Shown: positions 24,878 through 34,698, counted from the first letter of the stretch. The stretch is DNA of 48,661 nt from Candidatus Ornithoclostridium excrementipullorum (GCA_018716085.1 DVKK01000045.1:1-48661), one strand, 5' to 3'. Program-made: numbers and translations. The notes: a model not told the origin generated them from the letters alone.

Positions 24878-26551
24878 ATGGCAGCGTCGGATTCGCGTAC
24901 TTCCAAATCGCTGAAAAACACCGCTTTCGGGTTGATCGGACTGCTTAGCAGTCAGATAGCGAATTTCGTTTCCAGATCGATATTCATCGGCTTGTTGGGG
25001 GCGGAGTACAACGGCGTCAACGGTTTGTTCAGCAATATATTGAGTTTGCTCAATCTTGCGGAGCTGGGATTCGCCACTTCCATAGCATATGCGCTGTACA
25101 AGCCATTGAAAACGGGTGATGAGCGGACTACGGCGGCTTTGATGAGTTATTTTGCAAAAATATACCGTATAATCGCCGCGGTGGTAGCGGTAGCGGGATG
25201 CTGTTGTATACCGTTTTTGCAATATCTTATAGCGGAAGACTTATCAGATCTGTCTTTTTCTTTGAACGAACTGCGCGGATATTTCGCCATGTATCTGGCA
25301 AGCACCGTGTGCAGTTATCTGCTTGCTTATAAAAGGACGATAATAACGGCGGATCAAAATAATTATATCGTAACCAACGTTGACAATATCTGCAATATTT
25401 TGCTGTATGTGTTTCAGATAATATTGCTGTTGATCTATAAAAACTTTTACGCCTATCTTGCCATATTGGTGGCAAAGTCGTTTGTCAACAACCTGGTCTT
25501 GCATATAATCGCAGGGAAAAAATATCCCTATCTGAAAAAATACCGAAAAGAAAAAGTGCCGAACGCGGAAAAAAGCGCTATATTCAAAAACGTGCAGGCC
25601 GCGTTTATGCACCGGATAGGAAACGTCATAATATACAGCACGACGTCTATAATAATCTCCGCATTCGTAAGTCTGGTAGAGGCAGGGAAGTACAGCAACT
25701 ACATCATGGTAGTGTCCGGAGTCAACAGTTTCATTAACATTGTGTTCACGTCGATAACCGCCAGCATAGGAAATCTCTGCGTCAACGAAGACGAAACGAC
25801 GCAATACAAAGTATTCAAAAAGGTGCAGTATATATCGGATTTCTGTACGGTGTTCGGTCTGGTCTGTTTTGTATGTCTGTTCAATCCCTTTGTGGAGATA
25901 TGGGTCGGAAGCGAAATGGTGATGCCTTTGTCCGTTGTAATTGTCATTTCTCTCAGTGCCGCGCTCGGATATCTGCGCAAGGCGGTCAATACATTCAAGG
26001 ACGCGAAAGGAATGTTCAGGGCCGATTGGTTCAAACCTCTGTTGGAAGCTGCGGTCGGCGTAGGGTTGGCTATCGGACTGAGCTATGTATGGGGGACATT
26101 AGGGGTCGTGCTCGGTTACTTGTTGGCGACGGTAGTCATCGCCGTACCGATCGAGAATTGGGTCCTTATCAAGCGCGGTCTGCACAGGTCGTTTGCAAAA
26201 CAGATGCTGTCTTTGTCGGCAGTGACGGCTTTCGGAGCGGTATTGACGGCTGTCGTCTATCTTGCGACGTGTTTTATTCCGTCAGGCATCGGTTGGTTTA
26301 TTCTGAGATTTGCGATTGTCGTTATCGTCGCGGCGGGAGCGTTTCTGCTTGCTACTTGCAGAACCGAGGAGTTCAAGTATTACAAAAGGCTGGTATGCTC
26401 GCTGTTGCAGAAGGTTAAAACGTTCGTGAGAGAAAGAAAGGGGCATACTGCCGCGCTCGGGGAAACGGCAAATCCCGTCGCCGACGATCCGGATCGCGTT
26501 TCCGGAGATGATGAAAAATCGGATACGGGAAACGGAAATACAGAAGAATAA
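24878..26551 (+). CDS. Wzx-like polysaccharide flippase
   Basis: A 557-residue membrane protein of the MOP/polysaccharide transport family with about 12 to 14 helices. It begins KSLKNTAFGLIGLLSSQIAN and has a typical GFATSIAYALYKPL segment. It should flip the undecaprenyl-linked repeat unit to the outer face, ahead of polymerisation. The last 40 or so residues are polar and acidic (DDPDRVSGDDEKS) and unlike the rest, probably a cytoplasmic tail. It starts 3 nt after the tagD stop with a weak AAGAG binding site. Confidence 0.9.
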   Translation: MAASDSRTSKSLKNTAFGLIGLLSSQIANFVSRSIFIGLLGAEYNGVNGLFSNILSLLNLAELGFATSIAYALYKPLKTGDERTTAALMSYFAKIYRIIAAVVAVAGCCCIPFLQYLIAEDLSDLSFSLNELRGYFAMYLASTVCSYLLAYKRTIITADQNNYIVTNVDNICNILLYVFQIILLLIYKNFYAYLAILVAKSFVNNLVLHIIAGKKYPYLKKYRKEKVPNAEKSAIFKNVQAAFMHRIGNVIIYSTTSIIISAFVSLVEAGKYSNYIMVVSGVNSFINIVFTSITASIGNLCVNEDETTQYKVFKKVQYISDFCTVFGLVCFVCLFNPFVEIWVGSEMVMPLSVVIVISLSAALGYLRKAVNTFKDAKGMFRADWFKPLLEAAVGVGLAIGLSYVWGTLGVVLGYLLATVVIAVPIENWVLIKRGLHRSFAKQMLSLSAVTAFGAVLTAVVYLATCFIPSGIGWFILRFAIVVIVAAGAFLLATCRTEEFKYYKRLVCSLLQKVKTFVRERKGHTAALGETANPVADDPDRVSGDDEKSDTGNGNTEE

Positions 26552-26576
26552 CATAACCGAAAAACAGGAGAAACAA

Positions 26577-27587
26577 ATGGAAGAAAAGATTAGGGTGATC
26601 ATCCCTGTACACAATGCGGAGGAAACGATAGACAGGTGCGTGGCAAGCATAGTCGGGCAAACGTACGGAAATATCGAGATAATACTTGTGGAAAACGGCT
26701 CGGTAGACAAATCCTACGAGAAATGCGCGGCATGGGCGGCGAAGGATGAAAGAATACGTTTATTGCGTTCCGAAAAAGGCGTTTCCAAGGCTCGGAACGC
26801 AGGATTGGATATGACGGGCGAGTATAATTATTTCGCATTCGTCGACGCCGACGATTATGTAGACGTAACGATGTATGAAAAGCTGTTGAAAAAGGCTTTG
26901 GAAGAAGACGCCGATTTGACATTCTGTCTTACCAACAGCGTGCAGAGCGGAAAGATTACACCGTATGAAGAAAAGAATATCCGCGACCTCGTGGAAAACA
27001 AAAATATAAGATGGTTTTTCTATCGCGGCAGCGAATCCGTGAGGACGGGTACGATCAGGACTCTTTTCCGCAGTTCCGTATTTTCGGGAGTGCGTTATGA
27101 CGAAGAACTTAGTTACAGCGAAGACTTCGTTTATATGTTGGAGTGCATGGCAAAGGCCGATAAGTGCGCACTCGTAGAAGAAAATTTATATTACAACGTA
27201 AATTTTCACAATGTACCGTTTTTGTTTGCCAAAAAGTACGGCGGCAGATATCATTTTTGGGAGTCGGCGATGCTTTTTGCGCAAAAAGCGGAAAAGTACT
27301 TGACGGAATTCGGATGCTCGGATATTGCGCAGGCTCCGGCGTTCGACGGCTTGATACTTTTGATCAATGCCATTGTCGGGATAGAAAAACATTGGTGGAG
27401 AGAAATAAGGAAATTTTGCGCGCAACCGTATTGGAAAAAGGCGAACAACAAAACGGCTTATAAACAGTACATGACCGTAGTCGCTTCTTGCGGTCTGCCG
27501 GTCAAAGTCAAAGCGTTCCTCGTGTATCATAAGTTGTACATGGCGTACGGGATACTTGCAAAGATCTACGCCGGAATGATTTCGTAG
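26577..27587 (+). CDS. Family 2 glycosyltransferase
   Basis: A 336-residue GT-A enzyme opening IRVIIPVHNAEETIDRCVAS, with VENGSVDKSYE in the nucleotide site and FVDADDYVDV as the DxD motif. ATG 26577 is chosen over the in-frame ATG 26508 because AGGAG lies about 6 nt upstream and the extra 23 residues overlap the flippase gene without family similarity. It is the last plus-strand gene of the locus. No clear terminator is visible in 27588-27746. Confidence 0.92.
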   Translation: MEEKIRVIIPVHNAEETIDRCVASIVGQTYGNIEIILVENGSVDKSYEKCAAWAAKDERIRLLRSEKGVSKARNAGLDMTGEYNYFAFVDADDYVDVTMYEKLLKKALEEDADLTFCLTNSVQSGKITPYEEKNIRDLVENKNIRWFFYRGSESVRTGTIRTLFRSSVFSGVRYDEELSYSEDFVYMLECMAKADKCALVEENLYYNVNFHNVPFLFAKKYGGRYHFWESAMLFAQKAEKYLTEFGCSDIAQAPAFDGLILLINAIVGIEKHWWREIRKFCAQPYWKKANNKTAYKQYMTVVASCGLPVKVKAFLVYHKLYMAYGILAKIYAGMIS

Positions 27588-27746
27588 CAGGGATATCGAT
27601 AAAGGAAATTCAGATCGTGATTCTGTCAGATCAAGTGCACGGTATAGTTAAAATGTCGGGCAAACGGCGGACGGGAAAGCATGACCGAAACATAAACCGG
27701 ATCGTAACGGACCGAATTTTCGGCAGACGGAACTCAAAAAAAATGT

Positions 27747-28685
27747 TCAATTAAGAGCAAAAACTGACAGTACGGCGCCTTTGTATAGATTCGGCGTAAC
27801 TTCAAAGCCGTATTTTTTCGTATCGGAATGAAGCTTTGCCGCATACGATCTTTGACCGATAGAAAAACGAAAAACTTTCGATTCGTTCCGGCTGTCGTAA
27901 GGCGCGTAATTCGTGATGTCGGCTTCGCCCACGGACATAAGGCGCTTGATCTCGGCGATATAGGGATCTCTGCTGTCCGAAAGATACGATCTGTCGAACA
28001 CGCGGAGCTCCTCGAGATTTTCGAATTCGTAGACGACGTTGCCGTCGAATTTACGGATATACATCTCCAGATCGTCGGTATGCGCCGCGAGGATATCTTC
28101 CCAATATTTGCCGTCCCATGAGGACATATTCGCGTAACGTTCCAGGAGAGGTACGAATTTCGCGGAAAAAGCCGCGTCGAAAAACACGCTGCCGTACATA
28201 TACCATTTGCCGTTGCCTCCGACCGACACGTCCGTGATCCTGCCGTCGTCGTCGGCGTCCACGCACCATTCTTTCGTGTCGCCGTCGGCAAAAACGCATG
28301 AATACCACGCGTGCGGCTCGTAGGCGGAATAAATGTTTCGGCTCATATAGTTGTCGCTCGACAGGATATATGTGTTGCGCAGGAGATCTTTCACGCAGTA
28401 CAGACTTGCGAGGTTGTTCTTTACGGCATAATCCGGATTAAATATGGTTTTAACGCCGAACTTGCGTTTTAAATAGTCGAATTGTTCGGCGAGATATCCC
28501 GTAACGACGGTTATATCCGTAACGTCTGCTTCCAGCAGATGTCTTATCTGTCTTTCGACCAAAGGCACTCCGTTCACCTCGACCAATCCCTTTGGTTTGG
28601 AAAGCGAGATAGGGGTGAATCTGCTGCCGATTCCTGCTGCGAGAATTATCGCGTTGTCTACTTTGCAAAGAGGTCTTTCGAACAT
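27747..28685 (-). CDS. LicC-like nucleotidyltransferase (CTP:phosphocholine type)
   Basis: A 312-residue protein whose first about 230 residues form an NTP transferase domain: IILAAGIGSRFTPISLSKPK, LVEVNGVPLVERQI, and FNPDYAVKNNLASLY, the last typical of LicC-type phosphocholine cytidylyltransferases. It would activate phosphocholine or a similar group with CTP for attachment to the surface polymer. The last about 65 residues (ITNYAPYDSRNESKVFRFS) recall the start of a LicA-like kinase domain, which is then cut short. It may be a remnant of a bifunctional LicC-LicA protein. ATG 28685 is chosen because the promoter at 28708-28736 lies just upstream; the longer frame to 28817 has no homologous extension. 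Confidence 0.75.
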   Translation of the reverse strand: MFERPLCKVDNAIILAAGIGSRFTPISLSKPKGLVEVNGVPLVERQIRHLLEADVTDITVVTGYLAEQFDYLKRKFGVKTIFNPDYAVKNNLASLYCVKDLLRNTYILSSDNYMSRNIYSAYEPHAWYSCVFADGDTKEWCVDADDDGRITDVSVGGNGKWYMYGSVFFDAAFSAKFVPLLERYANMSSWDGKYWEDILAAHTDDLEMYIRKFDGNVVYEFENLEELRVFDRSYLSDSRDPYIAEIKRLMSVGEADITNYAPYDSRNESKVFRFSIGQRSYAAKLHSDTKKYGFEVTPNLYKGAVLSVFALN

Positions 28686-28707
28686 TCTTCCACACTCCGT
28701 ACCGACT

Positions 28708-28736
28708 ATTGTACAGTTGTCGGTTATCGTCGTCAA
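28708..28736 (-). promoter_or_regulatory. Promoter of the LicC-like gene
   Basis: On the minus strand TTGACG (28736-28731), a 17-nt spacer and TACAAT (28713-28708). The transcript would start about 16 nt before ATG 28685. Confidence 0.75.
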
Positions 28737-28807
28737 GCGTTTTGGCGTGAAAAAAACGTGCGCACAGCGGAGGACATACGGGGATCGCCGACGACAGACG
28801 GGAAAAT

Positions 28808-28860
28808 ATATGCACAAAACGGTTTTCGATTATTTCGGAGCAAGGCGGTTTTGTGTATAT
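28808..28860. repeat. 13-bp inverted repeat between divergent genes
   Basis: ATATGCACAAAAC (28808-28820) pairs with GTTTTGTGTATAT (28848-28860) with one G-T wobble and a 27-nt loop. A T-rich stretch follows on the plus strand. It could be an operator for the iol promoter about 135 bp downstream, or a terminator-like structure. The remainder of the 28686-29063 gap holds only the two promoters. Confidence 0.5.
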
Positions 28861-28995
28861 TTTTATGTTTTTGTATGTTAAAATAACGTGTGAAATACGG
28901 AATTTTTGAAGAAATACGGCTGTTGGCAGACTTTATCCGTATTCGTGACGGCGACGGGATCGATTCGCCGCGCTGTTGAATATTATGGATAAATA

Positions 28996-29024
28996 TTGAC
29001 TTGTCGCGCGCGCGAGTGTAAAAT
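28996..29024 (+). promoter_or_regulatory. Promoter of the inositol operon
   Basis: TTGACT (28996-29001), a 17-nt spacer and TAAAAT (29019-29024), 39 nt before the GTG at 29064. Confidence 0.8.
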
Positions 29025-29063
29025 TATACGCGTAGGATAAGGTTTTCAGGATAAGGAGGAACC

Positions 29064-29906
29064 GTGATAGTCACAGTAAAACGGCTGTTGTCGGACGCGG
29101 CAGCGGGAGGTTATGCCGTACCCGCGCTCAACGTGGACAACATGGAGAGCGTAAAAGCGGTATTGGAAGCTTCTTACGCTCTGAATGCGCCGGTCATCGT
29201 GCAGACGATACCGGCAACGCTGCGCTACGGAGGAATAAAAACGTACGCAGCGATGGTGAGGGCTTTGTACGGCGGCGGCGCGGATATCGCGTTGCATCTG
29301 GATCACGGAGGCGACGAAGAGATATGCGCAAAGTGCGTCGAAGCGGGCTATACTTCGGTAATGATCGACGGATCGGCGCTGCCTTTCGAAGAAAACGTCG
29401 CTCTGACCCGCCGCGTTGTACTGGCGGCGCATCGCAGTGACGTCAGTGTGGAAGCCGAACTCGGCGCGATCGGAGGAAAGGAAGAGACCGAGGGCAGAAT
29501 AGAATATACCGATCCTGCGGAGGCGGAAGAATTCGTTGCACGTACCGGGGCGGACAGCCTTGCGATAGGCGTAGGCACGGCGCACGGCGTGTATCGGGGC
29601 ACGCCGCATATCGCCGTCGACAGGATCGGGGAAATATCCGCGAAGGTCGACGTTCCGTTGGTATTGCACGGAGCGAGCGGACTATCGGACGACGTCGTGC
29701 GGGCTTCTATCGCCGCGGGCATACGCAAGATAAATTTTGCGACGCAGCTGCGGCAGGCTTTCACCGCCGGATTGAAGGAGGGATTGGCAAAATACCCCGA
29801 AGCATACGATCCGAAAAAATATCTGCCTTACGCGGTCGGCGCGGTGCGCGCCGAAGCGGAGAGGATTATAGCCCTCTGCGGCGCCGACGGAAAGGGCGGA
29901 ATGTGA
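29064..29906 (+). CDS. iolJ: Class II aldolase, likely 6-phospho-5-dehydro-2-deoxy-D-gluconate aldolase
   Basis: A 280-residue class II aldolase of the FbaA/GatY family. Family segments include YAVPALNVDNMESVKAV, LHLDHGGDEE with a zinc-binding histidine, EAELGAIGG, IGVGTAHGVYRG, LVLHGASGLSDDVV and KINFATQLR. By sequence it could act on fructose bisphosphate or tagatose bisphosphate. Its place at the head of an iol operon makes IolJ the likely role: cleavage of the phosphorylated keto-deoxygluconate to dihydroxyacetone phosphate and malonate semialdehyde. The start is GTG 29064 with AAGGAGGA four nt upstream. Confidence 0.82.
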   Translation: MIVTVKRLLSDAAAGGYAVPALNVDNMESVKAVLEASYALNAPVIVQTIPATLRYGGIKTYAAMVRALYGGGADIALHLDHGGDEEICAKCVEAGYTSVMIDGSALPFEENVALTRRVVLAAHRSDVSVEAELGAIGGKEETEGRIEYTDPAEAEEFVARTGADSLAIGVGTAHGVYRGTPHIAVDRIGEISAKVDVPLVLHGASGLSDDVVRASIAAGIRKINFATQLRQAFTAGLKEGLAKYPEAYDPKKYLPYAVGAVRAEAERIIALCGADGKGGM

Positions 29907-29999
29907 GGACACAAAAATATATAAAGCGAAATAACATACACCCGCGCGGAAAATCGCGTCGGGATACGGCGGCGGGATAACTGCCGCGCAGAGGAAAAT

Positions 30000-31016
30000 A
30001 TGGAATATATAAAATTCAAGAAAGACGCAAAGTACGACCTGATAGCGATCGGAAGGATAGCTATCGATTTCAATCCGATCGACTATTTCAGGACGCTTGC
30101 GGAGAGCAAAGAGTACCGCAAATATCTGGGCGGCTCTCCCGCGAACGTTGCGGTCGGACTTGCGCGGCTCGGCAAAAAGGTCGGGTTCATCGCGCGCGTA
30201 TCGGACGACAGGTTCGGCGATTACGTGACCGACTTTTTCGTCAAAGAGGGCATCGACGTGTCGCACGTCAGACGTGCCGAACACGGTGAGAAGCTGGGGC
30301 TTACTTTCACCGAGATACTGTCGCCGACCGAAAGCAGTATATTGATGTACCGCGACGGGATAGCGGATCTGTCGCTCGAGCCTGCCGACGTGGACGAGGA
30401 GTACGTCGCTTCGGCAAAGGCGCTTCTGATATCGGGGACGGCGCTCGCGCAGAGCCCGTCGCGCGAGGCGTGTCTGAAAGCGATGCAGTATGCGGAGAAA
30501 AACGGCGTCGCGATCGTGTTCGACATCGATTACCGCGCGTATAATTGGAAGAGCGCGGACGAGATCGCGGTCTACTATACGGCGGTAGCCGAGCATGCAG
30601 ACATAATCATGGGGTCGCGCGAAGAATATGACCTCACGCAGGCGCTATTCATGCCGGGTGCGGACGACGCCGCGACTGCTGAGCACTGGTTCGGTAAAAA
30701 GGCAAAGATCGTCATAATCAAGCACGGAAAGGAAGGCTCGGAGGCACATACCTGCGACGGCAAGCGGTTCAGGATAAAGCCGTTTCCGGTAAAGGCGTTC
30801 AAGTCGTTCGGCGGCGGCGACGGTTACGGCAGCGCATTCCTTTGCGGGCTGTTCGACGGTATGGCTGTCCAGGATTGTCTGGAATTGGGCTCGGCTTCCG
30901 CGTCCATGCTGGTTGCGGCGCACGGCTGTTCGGAATTTATGCCGACCATGGAGGAACTGCAAAACTTCATAGCCGAAGAAAAACGGCTGTACGGAGAGAT
31001 GATCGCGCGAGGATAA
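30000..31016 (+). CDS. iolC: 5-dehydro-2-deoxygluconokinase
   Basis: A 338-residue PfkB-family sugar kinase. Typical parts are DLIAIGRIAIDFNP at the N-terminus, YLGGSPANVAVGLARLGKKV for substrate binding and FGGGDGYGSAFLCGL with the catalytic aspartate at residue 274. IolC phosphorylates 5-dehydro-2-deoxy-D-gluconate at C6, the step before IolJ. The gene follows iolJ after 93 nt; GAGG lies just upstream of ATG 30000. The context of iolJ, iolB, iolD and iolE makes the assignment firm. Confidence 0.92.
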   Translation: MEYIKFKKDAKYDLIAIGRIAIDFNPIDYFRTLAESKEYRKYLGGSPANVAVGLARLGKKVGFIARVSDDRFGDYVTDFFVKEGIDVSHVRRAEHGEKLGLTFTEILSPTESSILMYRDGIADLSLEPADVDEEYVASAKALLISGTALAQSPSREACLKAMQYAEKNGVAIVFDIDYRAYNWKSADEIAVYYTAVAEHADIIMGSREEYDLTQALFMPGADDAATAEHWFGKKAKIVIIKHGKEGSEAHTCDGKRFRIKPFPVKAFKSFGGGDGYGSAFLCGLFDGMAVQDCLELGSASASMLVAAHGCSEFMPTMEELQNFIAEEKRLYGEMIARG

Positions 31017-31067
31017 TGCGTCGTTCGGTATGAAAACTGCGCCGCACGGTGCGGCGGGGAGGATAAT

Positions 31068-31838
31068 ATGGCTTTCGGATATCCGGAATTCGATGAAAAA
31101 GGGCAAAAAATTCTTACGCGCATCGGCGGCGTAAACGGCGATATGCTTATGGACGTCACCGTCGTCAGGCTCGCCTCGGGCGATAAGGCGCGCTATTTTG
31201 AGAAGGACAAAGAGATATGCGTCATGCTGACCGAAGGCGAAGTTTCGATGATCGGCGGCGGAGTCGGCGGCAGGGCGGCGCGCAGCGACGTGTACCGCGA
31301 TCTGCCCGTAACGCTGCACGTTTGCAGGGGCACCGAGGTAGAGGTCGAGGCTTACGCAGACAGCGAATTCATTTATATAGCGACCGACAACGAGCGCGAA
31401 TTCCCCGCGAAGTTTTACCGCAAAGAGGACGTGATCAGGTCTGTGTCGTGCGAGGGATTGTGGGAAAACACCGCCGTGAGGGACGTGAACACCGTTTTCG
31501 ACTATTCCAACGCGCCGTACAGCAATCTGGTCGTGGGCGAGATCGTGGTGCCGCAGGGCAGATGGTGGAGCTATCTGCCGCATTATCACCCTCAGCCGGA
31601 GGTCTATTACTATAAACTGCCCGCGCCGGAAGCGTTCGGAGCGTGCTTCATAGGGGAGTTCGAACCGCATACGATAAAGGACGGCAGCGTGGGATGTTTT
31701 CCGGGCGGGAAGACCCACGTTCAGGTCACGGCCCCGGGCTATGAGATGTACAGCTGCTGGATAATCAGGCATCTGCCGGGAGAACCGTGGGACAAGACGA
31801 GGATCGTCGATCCGCGTTTCCGCCATTGGGAAGAGTAA
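31068..31838 (+). CDS. iolB: 5-deoxy-glucuronate isomerase
   Basis: A 256-residue member of the KduI/IolB family, built as two cupin-like halves. It converts 5-deoxy-D-glucuronate to 5-dehydro-2-deoxy-D-gluconate. The metal site includes PHYHPQPEVYYYKL with two histidines and a glutamate. Further family parts are DVNTVFDYSNAPYSNLVVGE and CFPGGKTHVQVTAPGYEMY. It lies 51 nt after iolC and 36 nt before iolD. GGGAGGA precedes ATG 31068. Confidence 0.92.
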   Translation: MAFGYPEFDEKGQKILTRIGGVNGDMLMDVTVVRLASGDKARYFEKDKEICVMLTEGEVSMIGGGVGGRAARSDVYRDLPVTLHVCRGTEVEVEAYADSEFIYIATDNEREFPAKFYRKEDVIRSVSCEGLWENTAVRDVNTVFDYSNAPYSNLVVGEIVVPQGRWWSYLPHYHPQPEVYYYKLPAPEAFGACFIGEFEPHTIKDGSVGCFPGGKTHVQVTAPGYEMYSCWIIRHLPGEPWDKTRIVDPRFRHWEE

Positions 31839-31874
31839 AAAACCGAAACATATCGCAAAAAACAGGGAGAAAAT

Positions 31875-33797
31875 ATGAAAAAAAACGTTAAGATCACGGT
31901 AGGCGAAGCGATCGTCCGCTTTCTCGACGCGCAGTACGTTTCCTTCGACGGAAAGGAAAACAAGTTGGTGGAAGGCGTGTTCACTATATTCGGGCACGGC
32001 TGTGTGCTCGGCGTGGGAGAGGCTCTGTCCATGACGGACCATTCGCTGAAAGTCTATCAGGGCAAAAACGAACAGGGCATGGCGCAGGCGGCTGTCGCCT
32101 ATGCGAAGCAGAACAACAGGCGCAAGATAATGCCGTGTTTTTCGTCTATCGGTCCCGGCGCCGCGAATATGGTCACCGCCGCAGGTACCGCGACGGCGAA
32201 CAATATACCTTTGCTTCTTTTTCCGGGCGACGCGTTCGCGACCAGACAGCCCGATCCCGTATTGCAGCAGATAGAACATCTTTACGACCCGTCGGTCACC
32301 ACAAACGACGCATTCAGGGCGGTAACGCGGTATTTCGACCGCATATCGCGCCCCGAAATGCTGATGCCGGCGCTGCGCAGCGCGGTGAGGATATTGCTGG
32401 ATCCCGCGCACACGGGCGCCGTCGCGATAGCTCTGCCGCAGGACGTCCAGGGCGAGGTCTACGATTTTCCGACGGAGTTTTTCGACAAGACCGTCACAAA
32501 GATAGTGCGGCCGATCGCGCCGGAGGAGCAGCTCGACGAGGTCGCCGAGGCGATAAGAAAAAGCAAGCGGCCGCTGGTCATAGTGGGCGGAGGAGTAAAG
32601 TACAGCGAGGCGGGCGACGCCGTCGCGGCGATGTGCGAGAGGCACAATATCCCGTTCGGAGAAACGCAGGCGGGCAAGACTGCGATACGTTCGTTCCATC
32701 CGCTCTGTCTGGGCGGGCTCGGCGTTACGGGAAACAGCGCCGCCAACGATATCGCTTCGGCGAGCGATCTGATAGTGGGTATAGGGACGAGGTTCACCGA
32801 CTTTACGACCGCGTCCAAGTCGCTGTTCGCGGACGCTCGGGTCGTTGCCGTCAATGCGTCCGATTTTCACGCTTCCAAACTCGACGCGATCAAGGCCGTG
32901 GGCGACGCAAAAGCCACCGTCGGGGTGTTGGATAAAAAACTCGGAGATTACATGACGGGCTATACCGACGAGATAACCGCCGCCAAGGAGAAATGGAGAG
33001 CGGAGTACGAGAGACTCGCTCATATCGAGATCGGGGACGGCTATCAGCCCGAGATAGAGAGCCGTATGCCCGACGCTGTCGAGGCTTTCGCGGACGCGCA
33101 CGGCGGAGCGATGGCGCAGACTACCGCCATAGGCGTGATAAGAGAAAGCATCGCGCCCGACGCGATAATAGTCGGTTCGGCGGGGTCTTTGCCAGGAGAT
33201 CTGCAGAGGATGTGGACGTCGGACGCGCGCGATTCCTATAACATGGAATACGGCTATTCGTGTATGGGATACGAGATAGCGGGATGTTTGGGCAGCAAAC
33301 TCGCCGCTCCCGACCGCGAATGCTACGCGATGTGCGGGGACGGAAGTTACCTTATGCTCCATACCGAGATGGTCACCGCCGTTCAGGAAGGGATAAAGAT
33401 CAACGTGCTTTTGTTCGACAACGCGTCGTTCGGCTGTATCAACAATTTGCAGATGGAGCAGGGTGTGGACAGTCTGTGCACGGAACTGCGCTACCGCAGC
33501 GGCGACGATCCGATACGGGAGGGCGCGTTCATGAATATCGACTTTGCTATGAACGCGAGATCGTACGGGTTCAAGGCATACACCGCGCGCAACGCCGCAG
33601 AGCTGCGCGCCGCGCTTGCGGACGCCGCGAAACAGACCGTTTCCACTCTGATAGACATCAAGGTCGCGCCCAAGTCGATGACTCACGGCTACGGCGGATG
33701 GTGGAACGTGGGAGTCAGCGCGAATCCGCGTTGCGACAAGCAGAAGCGGGCTTTGGACAACAAGACGGCAATGCTCGCCAAGGCGAGGAAATATTGA
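31875..33797 (+). CDS. iolD: 3D-(3,5/4)-trihydroxycyclohexane-1,2-dione hydrolase
   Basis: A 640-residue thiamine-diphosphate enzyme that opens the ring of the trihydroxy dione to 5-deoxy-D-glucuronate. The N-terminal pyrimidine-binding domain carries the conserved glutamate in YQGKNEQGMAQAAVAYA. The central domain has LVIVGGGVKYSEAG. The C-terminal domain has the cofactor motif AMCGDGSYLMLHTEMVTA with VLLFDNASFGCINNLQ. Length fits IolD. It ends one nucleotide before the GTG at 33799, close to iolE. Confidence 0.94.
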   Translation: MKKNVKITVGEAIVRFLDAQYVSFDGKENKLVEGVFTIFGHGCVLGVGEALSMTDHSLKVYQGKNEQGMAQAAVAYAKQNNRRKIMPCFSSIGPGAANMVTAAGTATANNIPLLLFPGDAFATRQPDPVLQQIEHLYDPSVTTNDAFRAVTRYFDRISRPEMLMPALRSAVRILLDPAHTGAVAIALPQDVQGEVYDFPTEFFDKTVTKIVRPIAPEEQLDEVAEAIRKSKRPLVIVGGGVKYSEAGDAVAAMCERHNIPFGETQAGKTAIRSFHPLCLGGLGVTGNSAANDIASASDLIVGIGTRFTDFTTASKSLFADARVVAVNASDFHASKLDAIKAVGDAKATVGVLDKKLGDYMTGYTDEITAAKEKWRAEYERLAHIEIGDGYQPEIESRMPDAVEAFADAHGGAMAQTTAIGVIRESIAPDAIIVGSAGSLPGDLQRMWTSDARDSYNMEYGYSCMGYEIAGCLGSKLAAPDRECYAMCGDGSYLMLHTEMVTAVQEGIKINVLLFDNASFGCINNLQMEQGVDSLCTELRYRSGDDPIREGAFMNIDFAMNARSYGFKAYTARNAAELRAALADAAKQTVSTLIDIKVAPKSMTHGYGGWWNVGVSANPRCDKQKRALDNKTAMLAKARKY

Positions 33798-33804
33798 GGT
33801 GAGT

Positions 33805-34698
33805 ATGAATGCGGACAAGGTAAAACTCGCGATCGCCCCGATCGCGTGGACAAACGACGATATGCCCGATCTCGGCGCGGCGAACACGTTCGAACAGTGC
33901 GTCAGCGAGATGGCTCTCGCCGGATACGAGGGATGCGAGGTCGGCAACAAATATCCGAAAGATCCCGCCGCCCTCAAACGCGCGCTGGATATGAGGGGAC
34001 TGCGGATATGCAATCAGTGGTTCTCGTCGTTTGTGCTGACAAAGCCTTTCGAAGAGGTGGAGAAGGAGTTCGTCGCGCAGTGCGACTTTTTGCGCGCCAT
34101 GGGCGCTCGCGTCATCGGCGCGTCCGAACAGAGTTTCAGCATACAGGGCAGGAAGGACGTTCCGATTTTCGGTTCGAAATACGATATGACGAACACGGAG
34201 TGGGAAAAATTCGCCTCCGGAATGAACCGTCTCGGCGCGATCGCGAAGAGCATGGGGATATCGTTGGTCTATCACCATCACATGGGGACCGTGGTGCAGA
34301 CCGCGGAGGAGGTGGACCGCATGATGGATATGACCGATCCCGAGGTGTTCTCGCTGTTGTTTGACAGCGGACATCTGGCGTACTGCGGGGAAGATCCTCT
34401 GACATTACTCAAAAAACACTCCGCGAGAGTGAAACACGTCCATCTCAAAGACGTACGCCCCGACGTGATCGCCGCCGTAAAGGCGGGGCGCGGATCTTTC
34501 CTCGACGGGGTGCGTATGGGGACGTTCACGGTGCCGGGCGACGGCACGATCGATTTCGGACCTATATTCGAGGAGCTGGGATCGGTCGGTTACGAGGGCT
34601 GGATGGTCGTCGAGGCGGAGCAGGATCCCGCTAAGGCGGATCCGCTCGAATACGCGCTCAAAGCCAGAGCGTACATCAGGGAGAAGGCAGGGATCTGA
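33805..34698 (+). CDS. iolE: 2-keto-myo-inositol (inosose) dehydratase
   Basis: A 297-residue TIM-barrel protein of the xylose-isomerase-like family. It dehydrates 2-keto-myo-inositol to the dione used by IolD. Metal-binding segments are SLVYHHHMGTVVQT, LFDSGHLAYCGEDP, VKHVHLKDVRPD and WMVVEAEQDP. Two starts are possible: GTG 33799 and ATG 33805. I prefer ATG 33805 because GAGGTGA is then properly placed. It sits between iolD and iolA in the expected order. Confidence 0.92.
   Translation: MNADKVKLAIAPIAWTNDDMPDLGAANTFEQCVSEMALAGYEGCEVGNKYPKDPAALKRALDMRGLRICNQWFSSFVLTKPFEEVEKEFVAQCDFLRAMGARVIGASEQSFSIQGRKDVPIFGSKYDMTNTEWEKFASGMNRLGAIAKSMGISLVYHHHMGTVVQTAEEVDRMMDMTDPEVFSLLFDSGHLAYCGEDPLTLLKKHSARVKHVHLKDVRPDVIAAVKAGRGSFLDGVRMGTFTVPGDGTIDFGPIFEELGSVGYEGWMVVEAEQDPAKADPLEYALKARAYIREKAGI

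Noticed and set aside
30645..34013. Minus-strand open frame of 1,122 codons across iolC, iolB, iolD and iolE
   Set aside because: It crosses four well-supported genes and their boundaries on the other strand and has no start signal or recognisable domain.
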